The notes below the pieces were generated by a model. The model searched no databases. It was not told the origin of the DNA and saw only the letters and a list, made by a program, of their open reading frames with translations. The position numbers and the translations under genes are program-made. A stretch of 25,625 nucleotides of DNA, from NCBI GenBank assembly GCA_937891805.1, contig CALATK010000309.1, positions 1 through 25,625 of the forward strand, read 5' to 3'. The DNA is from an uncultured Fibrobacter sp. (GTDB taxonomy: Bacteria; Fibrobacterota; Fibrobacteria; Fibrobacterales; Fibrobacteraceae). Positions 1-6,804 of the stretch are shown here, in pieces. The number at the start of each line of letters is the position of its first letter. The stretch's first letter is position 1.

Positions 1-232
1 ATATCATTTAGCAATGTTAAAGCTTGAGTGGTGTCACCATTAGCTTTCCCTACAACCTGATTAACAGTAGCTAATGAATTTTTCAAATCCTCTACAAAAA
101 GCTCATATCTTTCATCATCAGATGTAGTAAAAAGAAGTACTGCTGCTTCATAATTTCCTTCAGACACAGCCTTATCAAAATCTTCTTTTAGATACAATAT
201 AGTACCTGTTTTGTCATCAAAAGCATCCTTCT
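1..232. other. AT-rich end segment, possible assembly chimera
   Basis: The base composition changes sharply near 215-235, within codons reading AKKDAFDDKTG on the minus strand. To the right the codons are GC-rich like the rest of the BatD-like gene; to the left they use AAA, GAA, AGA, ATA and TTT freely. The minus frame stays open to the edge for about 75 codons, which suggests coding DNA in its own source. I do not recognise the encoded residues. It may be a genuine variable tail, but a misjoin is equally plausible. Confidence 0.4.
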
Positions 233-1154
233 TGGCCTGTTCCTCTTCGGGAGTGGGCTTGGTGTCTTCGAGCAGGCGGTCGGCCCATTCGTCCCAGAAA
301 CGGCAGCGTTCACCTTCAAGCTTCATCTTGGCGAATTTCACCGGCTCCGTCTCTACGGCAAGGGTCACCATGGATTCCTTGTAGGCCTGCGGGAGCCCCG
401 CCACATGGGCCATTCTCTGCTTGAGTTCTGCCACGGTGGCATCCAGAATGTCCACCTCGAAACGGCGTTCCACATAGCGGCGGGTAATGAACCCGAGAGC
501 CATGAAGTAGTCGCCCTGATTCCCTTCGGCCAGATAGTTCTTCTGGCGCAGTTCCTTGAGGGCGAGCACCGCCTCTTCGTAGGGCGGAAGCCTGGGAGCC
601 GCACCCACCTTCGCAAACTTTTTATGAAGGAACCAGCCGAGAACCACCAGCACGATTACGCCGAGAACAATGAGCAAGATGAAAAGCCACTGCGGGAGCC
701 TGGGGTCGTCCAGGGGGTCTTCGGCCTCCAAAATATCCGTCTCTTCGCCGGTGGTGCGCATGGAGACCTTCACCGCCACGGGGTCCGTATTCACCTTGAC
801 CGTATCGCTACCGACAACGGCCTGGACCTGCTGGGGCGCAATCAGAAAGTCGCCGCTCACAAAGGTGTTGAGGGTCGCCTGCCATACGAACTTGGCGGAA
901 CCCTTGGGCATGCCCTCGGTGACCTTCTCGTTTTTCATCTCCTTGACTTCGAAACTGCCCAAATTCCCGACAAAGCTGGGCAAATCCACGATGGCATTTT
1001 CGGGAGCGGTAACCTGGATTTCGTAATTGAACATGTCGCCCACGAACACCTGGGCGTTATCCACGTTTGCCTTGACCGAGACATCGAAGGCAAAGGCCGG
1101 CACGGCACATATAAAAGCAAGAACTAGGGCAAAAAAGGTTAAAAAGCGAGACAT
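1..1154 (-). CDS. BatD-like membrane protein (partial at left edge)
   Basis: The frame opens at ATG 1154, preceded by AGAGG, with a signal peptide (residues 1-22, ending AFA). A beta-rich periplasmic domain of about 120 residues resembles the BatD 'oxygen tolerance' family. One transmembrane helix follows (around WLFILLIVLGVIVLVVLGWF), then a cytoplasmic helical domain of the type seen in DUF4381/BatD C-termini (PPYEEAVLAL, then FITRRYVERRF). In known Bat loci such proteins sit with MoxR ATPases and VWA proteins and are thought to act in envelope stress; none of those partners is visible here, but the gene is cut by the window edge. From about position 230 to the edge, codon use turns AT-rich and the protein no longer resembles the family, so the last ~75 codons may belong to another sequence (see findings). 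No stop codon lies inside the window. The BatD assignment is by domain order and is moderately sure. Confidence 0.7.
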   Translation of the reverse strand, partial: MSRFLTFFALVLAFICAVPAFAFDVSVKANVDNAQVFVGDMFNYEIQVTAPENAIVDLPSFVGNLGSFEVKEMKNEKVTEGMPKGSAKFVWQATLNTFVSGDFLIAPQQVQAVVGSDTVKVNTDPVAVKVSMRTTGEETDILEAEDPLDDPRLPQWLFILLIVLGVIVLVVLGWFLHKKFAKVGAAPRLPPYEEAVLALKELRQKNYLAEGNQGDYFMALGFITRRYVERRFEVDILDATVAELKQRMAHVAGLPQAYKESMVTLAVETEPVKFAKMKLEGERCRFWDEWADRLLEDTKPTPEEEQAKKDAFDDKTGTILYLKEDFDKAVSEGNYEAAVLLFTTSDDERYELFVEDLKNSLATVNQVVGKANGDTTQALTLLND

Positions 1155-1284
1155 ACAAACCTCTATACATAAGAATATACAAAAATACGTTCGAAAAAGA
1201 CCAACCAAAGACGGTCTTTGTTCTTGCTAGATGGCGTGTCGGAGCACGAACAAACGAACAAAATATCTATATTTTCACCCGCGT

Positions 1285-2325
1285 ATGTGCAAACGGCTAT
1301 CTTGCAACGTTTTTAAGGCTTTGATATTGGCAGTCCTCTTGCCAATATATGCAAACGCGCAAGGTTCAGATTCTACGGCGGTGGCAAAGCCCGATTCGGC
1401 AGCTACCGCTCCAGAAAAGCCAGCAGCAAAACCAGACGCGTCTGGAGTCACAAGCGCCTTCGAGAACACCTTCTCCATTATCACGCTGGTACTCCCCCAC
1501 AATTCCCTCAGGAATTCCAAGACACTGCACAACTGGCCCTTCATTGCCTTTTCTGTACCTGCGTGGGCCCTCAATTTCAACATCCAGAAAAATATGGGAC
1601 CCCTCCTTACCCTGAAGGGGTCTTCTGGAGGGAATCTCGGATTCGAAGGAATCAACCTCCGCGCAGGAGTCAGCCTGGAACTGATTCACCTGCTAGAACT
1701 TGGCGTCCAGGGATTGGGCGGGACCGCTATCAACTACGGCGAGACCGCCACCTTCATGGGCGTTTACGACCCTGAAAAAAGGGATTACCGTCAAGACGTA
1801 GCATTTACCGAATACCTTTACGGCATCAACTACCACGGTGCACTGACCCTCCCCCTGCTTGCCTTTTTGCCCAAGTCCGACTGGACCAAGATCATCTTGA
1901 AAGGCACGGCCGAATATACCTACTCCGGCTACACCGGCGCCGAAGACAAACAGGTCTGGAAGGCCGGGGGCCAGGACATGGTAAACGGTTTCAGGTACAA
2001 GTACGGCGGCACCCTCATCTACATGCTGCCCTTTGAGCGGGTGCCCATGTTCATGTTCGCCGCCACCGTAAGCGCCTTCAAGCACGCCTACGACTTTGAC
2101 GACACCTACAAGGATTACAATCCCGGATTCAAGACCGTAAGCCTTACTCCCATGGCATCGGTCAAGATTAGCAAAAAATGGAACGGCATGCTGATGGCCG
2201 TCGTTTCAAGGGACCGCGTGTTCGAAAACCGCCGCTACCCCACCACGGAAGAACTGCTGCAAAAGCAGGTCGATAGCGAATGGGACTTGCGGATGGTCAT
2301 GTTCATCGCCAGCAGGAAGTTCTAG
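1285..2325 (+). CDS. predicted outer-membrane beta-barrel protein
   Basis: The start chosen is ATG 1285 rather than the upstream in-frame ATG 1231, because it begins directly with a signal peptide (MCKRL, hydrophobic core ALILAVLLPIY, cleavage after ANA near residue 24). A low-complexity Ala/Pro/Lys stretch of about 25 residues follows. The remainder (about 290 residues) has alternating polar and aromatic residues, many Tyr/Gly/Thr and a C-terminal Phe (SRKF). That is the usual pattern of an outer-membrane barrel, where the last aromatic residue is the BAM recognition signal. I do not recognise a named family and assign no substrate. It is divergent from the BatD-like gene, and the SSS transporter begins 53 bases after its stop. 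No clear Shine-Dalgarno precedes the start, so the exact start is uncertain. Confidence 0.6.
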   Translation: MCKRLSCNVFKALILAVLLPIYANAQGSDSTAVAKPDSAATAPEKPAAKPDASGVTSAFENTFSIITLVLPHNSLRNSKTLHNWPFIAFSVPAWALNFNIQKNMGPLLTLKGSSGGNLGFEGINLRAGVSLELIHLLELGVQGLGGTAINYGETATFMGVYDPEKRDYRQDVAFTEYLYGINYHGALTLPLLAFLPKSDWTKIILKGTAEYTYSGYTGAEDKQVWKAGGQDMVNGFRYKYGGTLIYMLPFERVPMFMFAATVSAFKHAYDFDDTYKDYNPGFKTVSLTPMASVKISKKWNGMLMAVVSRDRVFENRRYPTTEELLQKQVDSEWDLRMVMFIASRKF

Positions 2326-2378
2326 CAATTTCTATCTTTGGCGACACCACGTAGCAACAGTTTGCCACGTCGCCCAAT

Positions 2379-3794
2379 ATGAATATTGCTCTTATTGTCT
2401 ACCTCATTTTTTTGATCTTTATTGCCGCCCGAAGTGCGCGGCACGTGAAGGACATTCCCGACTTTTTCGTGGCGCGCAAGGGAGCTTCGGCTAAAGCTGT
2501 TGCAGGGAGCCTTGTGGCGACCATTCTAGGCGGGTCGGCTGTGATTGGAGCCATTGATTCCGGTGCCAGGCTGGGTGGGGCCGCCACCTGGTTCATGCTT
2601 GTGGGGGCCCTCGGGCTATTGACCCTGATTCCCTTTGCAGGCCGCGCCTACCAACACGGGAAATACGCCCTCCCCGACCTGGTGGAATCGCTATACGGCA
2701 AGGGCCCGCGACTGGTAGCATCCTTGGTGATACCGGTCGCGTGGACCGGCATTGTTGCCGCCCAAATCATTGCGGCGGCAAAACTCCTGATGACTTTCAC
2801 GGCTCTCAGCTATACCGCGGCGGCGATTGTGGCCGCGGCGGTCTTTACGGGATACACCCTTGCAGGGGGCCAGCTTTCCATTTTGCGGACGGACTTTCTG
2901 CAGGCCTGCCTGATCGTCCTCGGGCTTGTGGTTCTGGCAGGGTTCGCCCTTTTCGGCGGAAATCCTGCAAATGCCGCACCGTCGCTTTCTGCAATCCTAC
3001 AGGGTGCCCCCGCCTTCCCCTTCAACACGAACTTTTCTCCCCTCGACCTGTTCCTGCTGATACTCACCTACGGCACCACCTATACGGCAGGGCCCGACAT
3101 TTTCAGCCGCATGTTCTGCGCCAAGGATACGGCCACGGCGAAAAAGGCCATCTTCACGGCGGCAGCAATCCTTGTGCCCGTGGCCTTTGTCATCGGGTTC
3201 CTAGCGGTTTATGGCGTGAGCCTTGGCGATGTGCAGGGAGCCCGCATTACCGCCATCGCCAATGCGGTTCTGCCGCAACCCTTGATACCCCTGATTGCCC
3301 TGGCGCTTTTGAGCGTGGTTCTTTCCAGTGCGGACACTACGTTGTTGAGCAGTTCCGTTATCATATGCAGGCTGATTCGTCTTGGTTCAACTGATAAGGA
3401 GATCCCCGCCGGAGTTTACCCCGGACCCCGTTCCGGGGCGGGGATGACACCGCTTACAAAAGCCCGCATCGTCATTCTGTTGAACGGAATCGTAGCGCTC
3501 CTGCTGGCGCTGGTATTTACCGACATCATCGGGACACTGCTGCTCGCGCTGGCCGTTTATGCGGGAGCTTTCACCGTTCCCATCTTGTGGGGGCTCTTGG
3601 GTCTCAAGGCAAAGCCGAAATTCGTGGCGGTGGCCATTGTGGCAGGAGGTGTTCTCGCCCTGGCCGGGAAACTCTGCCCCGCATTGCCGGGGTCCTTGGG
3701 CGCCCATACCGGCGACATCTTGATGATTGCTGCTTTTGTGGTGAACGGGATAGTGCTTGCGGTTGGGCGGGAACATCTATCTAAGCAGGTATAA
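2379..3794 (+). CDS. sodium:solute symporter family (SSS) transporter
   Basis: The 471-residue protein is almost entirely hydrophobic, with about 12-13 membrane helices and no signal peptide beyond the first helix. The SSS signature features are a glycine-rich first third (LGGSAVIGAIDSGARLGGAA), a conserved DLVESLYG-like cytoplasmic segment, and the Ser-rich helix SSADTTLLSSSVII. That helix corresponds to the helix carrying the Na2 site in this LeuT-fold family. The protein should import a small solute with Na+ at the inner membrane; the substrate cannot be read from sequence. The segment KEIPAGVYPGPRSGAGMTPL (positions 3396-3455) is encoded by a palindromic element and looks like an insertion in the loop after that helix. 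The stop lies 27 bases before a related hairpin. No good Shine-Dalgarno is visible before ATG 2379. Confidence 0.85.
   Translation: MNIALIVYLIFLIFIAARSARHVKDIPDFFVARKGASAKAVAGSLVATILGGSAVIGAIDSGARLGGAATWFMLVGALGLLTLIPFAGRAYQHGKYALPDLVESLYGKGPRLVASLVIPVAWTGIVAAQIIAAAKLLMTFTALSYTAAAIVAAAVFTGYTLAGGQLSILRTDFLQACLIVLGLVVLAGFALFGGNPANAAPSLSAILQGAPAFPFNTNFSPLDLFLLILTYGTTYTAGPDIFSRMFCAKDTATAKKAIFTAAAILVPVAFVIGFLAVYGVSLGDVQGARITAIANAVLPQPLIPLIALALLSVVLSSADTTLLSSSVIICRLIRLGSTDKEIPAGVYPGPRSGAGMTPLTKARIVILLNGIVALLLALVFTDIIGTLLLALAVYAGAFTVPILWGLLGLKAKPKFVAVAIVAGGVLALAGKLCPALPGSLGAHTGDILMIAAFVVNGIVLAVGREHLSKQV
3398..3449. repeat. palindromic element inside the SSS gene
   Basis: ATCCCCGCC (3402-3410) pairs perfectly with GGCGGGGAT (3437-3445), and inside it CCCCGGA and TCCGGGG form a second pairing. 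The ends GGAGATCCCCGCC and GGGGATGACA closely match the ends of the intergenic hairpin at 3822-3849. The element is in frame and free of stops in the symporter gene. Confidence 0.65.
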
Positions 3795-3821
3795 AAAGTA
3801 TGGATCCTCTCCTTGATGATA

Positions 3822-3849
3822 GGAGATGCCCGCCTTCGCGGGCATGACA
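3822..3849. repeat. intergenic palindromic repeat / possible terminator hairpin
   Basis: ATGCCCGC (3826-3833), loop CTTC, GCGGGCAT (3838-3845) form a perfect 8-bp hairpin between two convergent genes. Just upstream, TCTCCT (3808-3813) can also pair with AGGAGA (3821-3826). No T-run follows, so it is not a classical terminator, though it may still stop transcription from both sides. Its ends GGAGATGCCCGCC and GGGCATGACA match those of the element inside the upstream symporter gene, indicating a dispersed repeat family. Confidence 0.6.
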
Positions 3850-3877
3850 ACATAAAGTGCGAGAATGATGTAAAGCC

Positions 3878-4438
3878 CTAGCGGTTCAACAGCCTTTGGC
3901 TGCGGAGGGCTGCCGTAGGGTGTTCCCGATAGAAAAGCGCAAACAGGGGCGTGTAGGGAATCTCCCTTGCGACAAGTTCGCGCATGGCGTCTTTGGCCAC
4001 TTTCTTGCCAAGCTTTTTGTAGGCATAGTTGTCGGCCTCGAATTCCTGGCCCCAGCAGGACCAGTGGAAAAACAGCTTGAAGGGAATCGCCGCCAGGTGG
4101 AGCCACAGCACGGACTGCCACCAGGGTAGTCCAAGACGCACCACCAAAAACAGCAGGAATCCCACTGCAAGGCACAGCAGGATTACCTTCAGCAGGTTCC
4201 GCAGAATCCCGTGCTTCAATTCACGATGGGCCTTTTCGTGCTCTTCCACAAAACGGTCTTCGGGTACCTCCCGCCTACTTTCGGGCAGGGGTAAAATGTC
4301 GTTCAGCAGGGGAATCAGGCGCAAAAGCGCAAGCACACCGCCACGCCGCTGGGTGGCGCGCCTCTCGCGAATTTCAAGCACAGCCCGCGCCGCAATCTCC
4401 AGCGCAAGCAACGCAAACAAAAACACAGGATAATCCAT
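3878..4438 (-). CDS. small M48-type membrane metalloprotease
   Basis: This 186-residue protein carries the zinc metalloprotease motif HEKAH (HExxH, residues 67-71). About 60 residues later comes EFEAD (E132 to D136), matching the ExxxD third-ligand motif of HtpX/Ste24 (family M48). Near the C-terminus, EHPTAALRSQRLL resembles the HPP-type 'HPtta.R...L' motif that closes M48 domains. One hydrophobic segment lies at the N-terminus and one or two more at 84-125 between the zinc motifs, so the protein should sit in the inner membrane with the active site at its cytoplasmic face. It is shorter than typical HtpX (about 280-290 residues). It starts 6 bases after the stop of the DUF4954 gene, so the two are probably co-transcribed. 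All zinc ligands are present, so it is likely active; the substrate is unknown. Confidence 0.75.
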   Translation of the reverse strand: MDYPVFLFALLALEIAARAVLEIRERRATQRRGGVLALLRLIPLLNDILPLPESRREVPEDRFVEEHEKAHRELKHGILRNLLKVILLCLAVGFLLFLVVRLGLPWWQSVLWLHLAAIPFKLFFHWSCWGQEFEADNYAYKKLGKKVAKDAMRELVAREIPYTPLFALFYREHPTAALRSQRLLNR

Positions 4439-4444
4439 CGGGAG

Positions 4445-6316
4445 CTAGCCCAGGTTTTTCAGCACGGCGCTCAGGCGTTTCACAGATTCCTCGAAGCGGT
4501 TCTTCTCCCATTCGGCAAAATTCTTGTCGATGGGATGAGCGCTCTCGTAATCGTCGAAGATTTCCTTGCCGCGGGCAATGTCCTTGTCAAGTCCGTGGGC
4601 CACGCCGTCGAACCATTCCTTTTCCAGAGTGCGGTAGCGCTTGACCAGTTCGTCAAAGGTAGCCGGCATAGACACCACACGCGAAACTTCCCGGTTCAGG
4701 TCGCCCGAAAGCAGGCGACGGAGTTCCCGCGGGGGCTGCAACGCCAGGGAGGCATCGTTTTCCACCAGGGCTATCATCTGGTCCAGCACGTAGCGTTCCA
4801 GGTATTCTCCGTAGGTCTTCAGGGCCTTCTGGCGGACCCGTTCCCGCAAGAAGTTTTCGCCCAGGCCGTCGATGTGTTCCTTGGTATAAACGTCTTGAAC
4901 CTGGTTCACCTGCAAGCGGCAGTATGCGTCAAACGCATAGTGAACCGTTTCCGCCCCGTAAAGGCTAAAGTAGGAATTGGGCACAGCGCCTTTGCCCCGC
5001 TGGGCATACTTGTAGATGTTGCGGTCCAGGGCGTAGGCGTTCCGGGCGTAATTCCAGGCGGGCAAAATCTCGTTCAGGCGGGCAGGCACACCCATGAGCT
5101 GCGGGTCACCGGAGCGAATCAGGGAGAAGGGGAACTTGACCCTCTGGGGCATGGTGGTCACACCGCTTGCAATCAGGGTAAAGGGTGATTCCCTATAGTT
5201 GGCGGGGAACTTCACGTTTACTCCAAGACCAAAGAACATTCCCTGGCCGGGCATAATTTCCTGGTCAGGCATGCGTCCCGTGTGGTTGCTCCCTACGTTG
5301 GCGCCATAGCCCAGGTTTCCGCAACCGTCGGGCCACAGGGCCGCAATCAGCAGGGAATGGTGGTGCATCTGGGTCAAGGGCCCCATGTAGGAGCTGTTCA
5401 CCTCGCCCTCTTCGATATGGCAGCAGGGCGCCACAATAGAAGACTTCACGATAGCCTTGCAGCCTACCTTTGACCGGCTCATCAGCACAGAACGCTGAAC
5501 CTCCGCGCCGGTATGGACCTTCACGCCCATCTGCAGGTCGGAATTCTCGATAATCACGGAATCGTAAATGTGGGTGGATTCTTCCAGGGAGCTGAGGATA
5601 ATGGTGTTGCGGATCTTGGCCGCCCCTTCTACGCGGGCATGGGCCCCGATCCAGCTGTTGCGCACAATATTGGTGTTACTCACCACCGCGCCCTTGCCCA
5701 CCACGCCAAAGGGGAGCGAAATTTCTTCGCGGAAATTTTTCAGCTGTTCCTCGAAGGACTGCTGCACGTCGGATTCCGCCTTGTGGAAAAGTTGCGCCTC
5801 CACCAGGTCCATGGTAATGTCCGGGAACACGAAAAGCTCCCGACCGCCCATCTCGTTACCCACCGACATGGTAGAACCGATCATGAAGTTGATCTTGCCG
5901 CTGCTGACCAAAGTCCCCACGTTGTGGACCACGGCGCTGCTCCGCACCAGCACATTAGAAAGCATGGACACCTTATAGACCAGGGCGTTTTCCACGATGC
6001 AGTTGTGGACCAGGCTGTCGTAAATTCCCGTAGGGAACGAAACGTCGCCGGGCAAAAGAAGAGTGCCGTAAAAAGCGGGCAGGCGGACATCGCCCATGAA
6101 CACGGAGCGCTGCACGCGGGCGGGGTCAAAATTGGGCTCCACCAGCACACGGTTCCAGTCCTCGCAACGGTTGCCGTTTTTTTCCAGGGTGGTAACCTCT
6201 TCGGCGGTCAGGTTGCGCAATTTTGCGACAGACGCCTTGATGGCCCTGAAATTTTCGGCCAGCGACGACAAATCGCTTGCCTTCAGCACTTTTTTCAACT
6301 TCAACAATCTTTGCAT
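4445..6316 (-). CDS. DUF4954 family protein (left-handed beta-helix)
   Basis: The 623-residue protein has no signal peptide. Its first ~70 residues are helical and lead into NRCEDWNRVLV, then FDPARVQRSVFMGDV, typical of the DUF4954 family seen in Bacteroidetes and Fibrobacter. Residues about 70-430 are hexapeptide-like turns with recurrent small and aliphatic residues (IVENALVYKVSMLSNVLV; GAEVQRSVLMSRSKVG), indicating a left-handed parallel beta-helix as in nucleotidyl- and acyltransferases such as UDP-GlcNAc pyrophosphorylase. The C-terminal ~150 residues are helical and charged. The biochemical role of the family is not established to my knowledge; a sugar- or acyl-transfer role is only an analogy. 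ATG 6316 is preceded by AGGGT. Only 28 bases separate it from the divergent gene at 6345, so each promoter must overlap the other or the neighbouring coding region. It is followed at 6 bases by the M48 protease gene. Confidence 0.85.
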   Translation of the reverse strand: MQRLLKLKKVLKASDLSSLAENFRAIKASVAKLRNLTAEEVTTLEKNGNRCEDWNRVLVEPNFDPARVQRSVFMGDVRLPAFYGTLLLPGDVSFPTGIYDSLVHNCIVENALVYKVSMLSNVLVRSSAVVHNVGTLVSSGKINFMIGSTMSVGNEMGGRELFVFPDITMDLVEAQLFHKAESDVQQSFEEQLKNFREEISLPFGVVGKGAVVSNTNIVRNSWIGAHARVEGAAKIRNTIILSSLEESTHIYDSVIIENSDLQMGVKVHTGAEVQRSVLMSRSKVGCKAIVKSSIVAPCCHIEEGEVNSSYMGPLTQMHHHSLLIAALWPDGCGNLGYGANVGSNHTGRMPDQEIMPGQGMFFGLGVNVKFPANYRESPFTLIASGVTTMPQRVKFPFSLIRSGDPQLMGVPARLNEILPAWNYARNAYALDRNIYKYAQRGKGAVPNSYFSLYGAETVHYAFDAYCRLQVNQVQDVYTKEHIDGLGENFLRERVRQKALKTYGEYLERYVLDQMIALVENDASLALQPPRELRRLLSGDLNREVSRVVSMPATFDELVKRYRTLEKEWFDGVAHGLDKDIARGKEIFDDYESAHPIDKNFAEWEKNRFEESVKRLSAVLKNLG

Positions 6317-6344
6317 ACCCTAAAAATAGACTAAATTATGGGCG

Positions 6345-6803
6345 ATGATGAAGGAAACCCTCTTCGAAATTATTCGAAAATGCCGTTTTAATATTTCCAT
6401 CTACACCGCGGAAATATTCGAAAGGCGCTGTCAAGAAGAAATTATCCGCAGCGACGAGGATAAGAGTTCCTTCGTTTACCTCGAATTTGACTTCAAGACC
6501 ATCAAAGAAATGCTCAAGACCGACGAGCAGAACGAAATCTTCTGGGAAGTGTTCCTGGAGTCCCTGACCAAGAACAGCCGCGGAAGCGACATCATCGGGT
6601 TCCTGGAGAACAACTCCGGTCTGGGCATGCTGCTGCTGGACTCCAAGCTGGAAGGCTGGAACCGCGTCCGTGGCCGTATCGAGCAGATTGCCCAGAGGCG
6701 CGAATTCAGCGCCATCTCCCTGATTCTGCCCAACGCCGTGCGCCCCATCGTTTACCCCGCCTGCATCCAGGACGAAAGCGAAGCCGCCAAGACGGGAACC
6801 TAA
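6345..6803 (+). CDS. small GGDEF-like protein, catalytic motif lost (hypothetical)
   Basis: A 152-residue soluble protein that I do not recognise with certainty. The spacing of YLEFDFKTIKEML (resembling the D-x-D/N-x-F-K start of GGDEF domains), RGSDIIGFLENNSGLGMLLL (where a cyclase would read R-x-D-x-x-G-R-x-G-G-D-E-F) and LEGWNRVRGRIEQ resembles a GGDEF domain. If that holds, the catalytic GG(D/E)EF is replaced by NNSGL, so it cannot make c-di-GMP and would be a receptor or a structural relic. ATG 6345 is followed by a second ATG at 6348; either may be used. Its stop overlaps nothing, but the glycosyltransferase ATG follows after a single base (TAAGATG), so the two genes form an operon and are probably translationally coupled. 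This suggests a role in regulating surface polysaccharide synthesis, as an inference only. Confidence 0.6.
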   Translation: MMKETLFEIIRKCRFNISIYTAEIFERRCQEEIIRSDEDKSSFVYLEFDFKTIKEMLKTDEQNEIFWEVFLESLTKNSRGSDIIGFLENNSGLGMLLLDSKLEGWNRVRGRIEQIAQRREFSAISLILPNAVRPIVYPACIQDESEAAKTGT

Positions 6804-6804
6804 G

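Noticed and set aside
405..1127. A 240-codon plus-strand frame opposite the BatD-like gene
   Set aside because: It has no recognisable domain or Shine-Dalgarno, and the minus strand has a signal peptide, membrane helix and family-like domains. It is a mirror of GC-rich codons.
1196..1219. AAAGACC/GGTCTTT hairpin with a T-run on the minus strand, possible terminator or attenuator
   Set aside because: It lies upstream of the BatD-like gene with no minus-strand gene before it, and the transcription start is unknown. The 7-bp stem is weak evidence alone.
5513..6334. A His-rich 273-codon plus-strand frame opposite DUF4954
   Set aside because: It is antisense to a well-supported beta-helix protein; the His runs come from reversed Val/Met codons.
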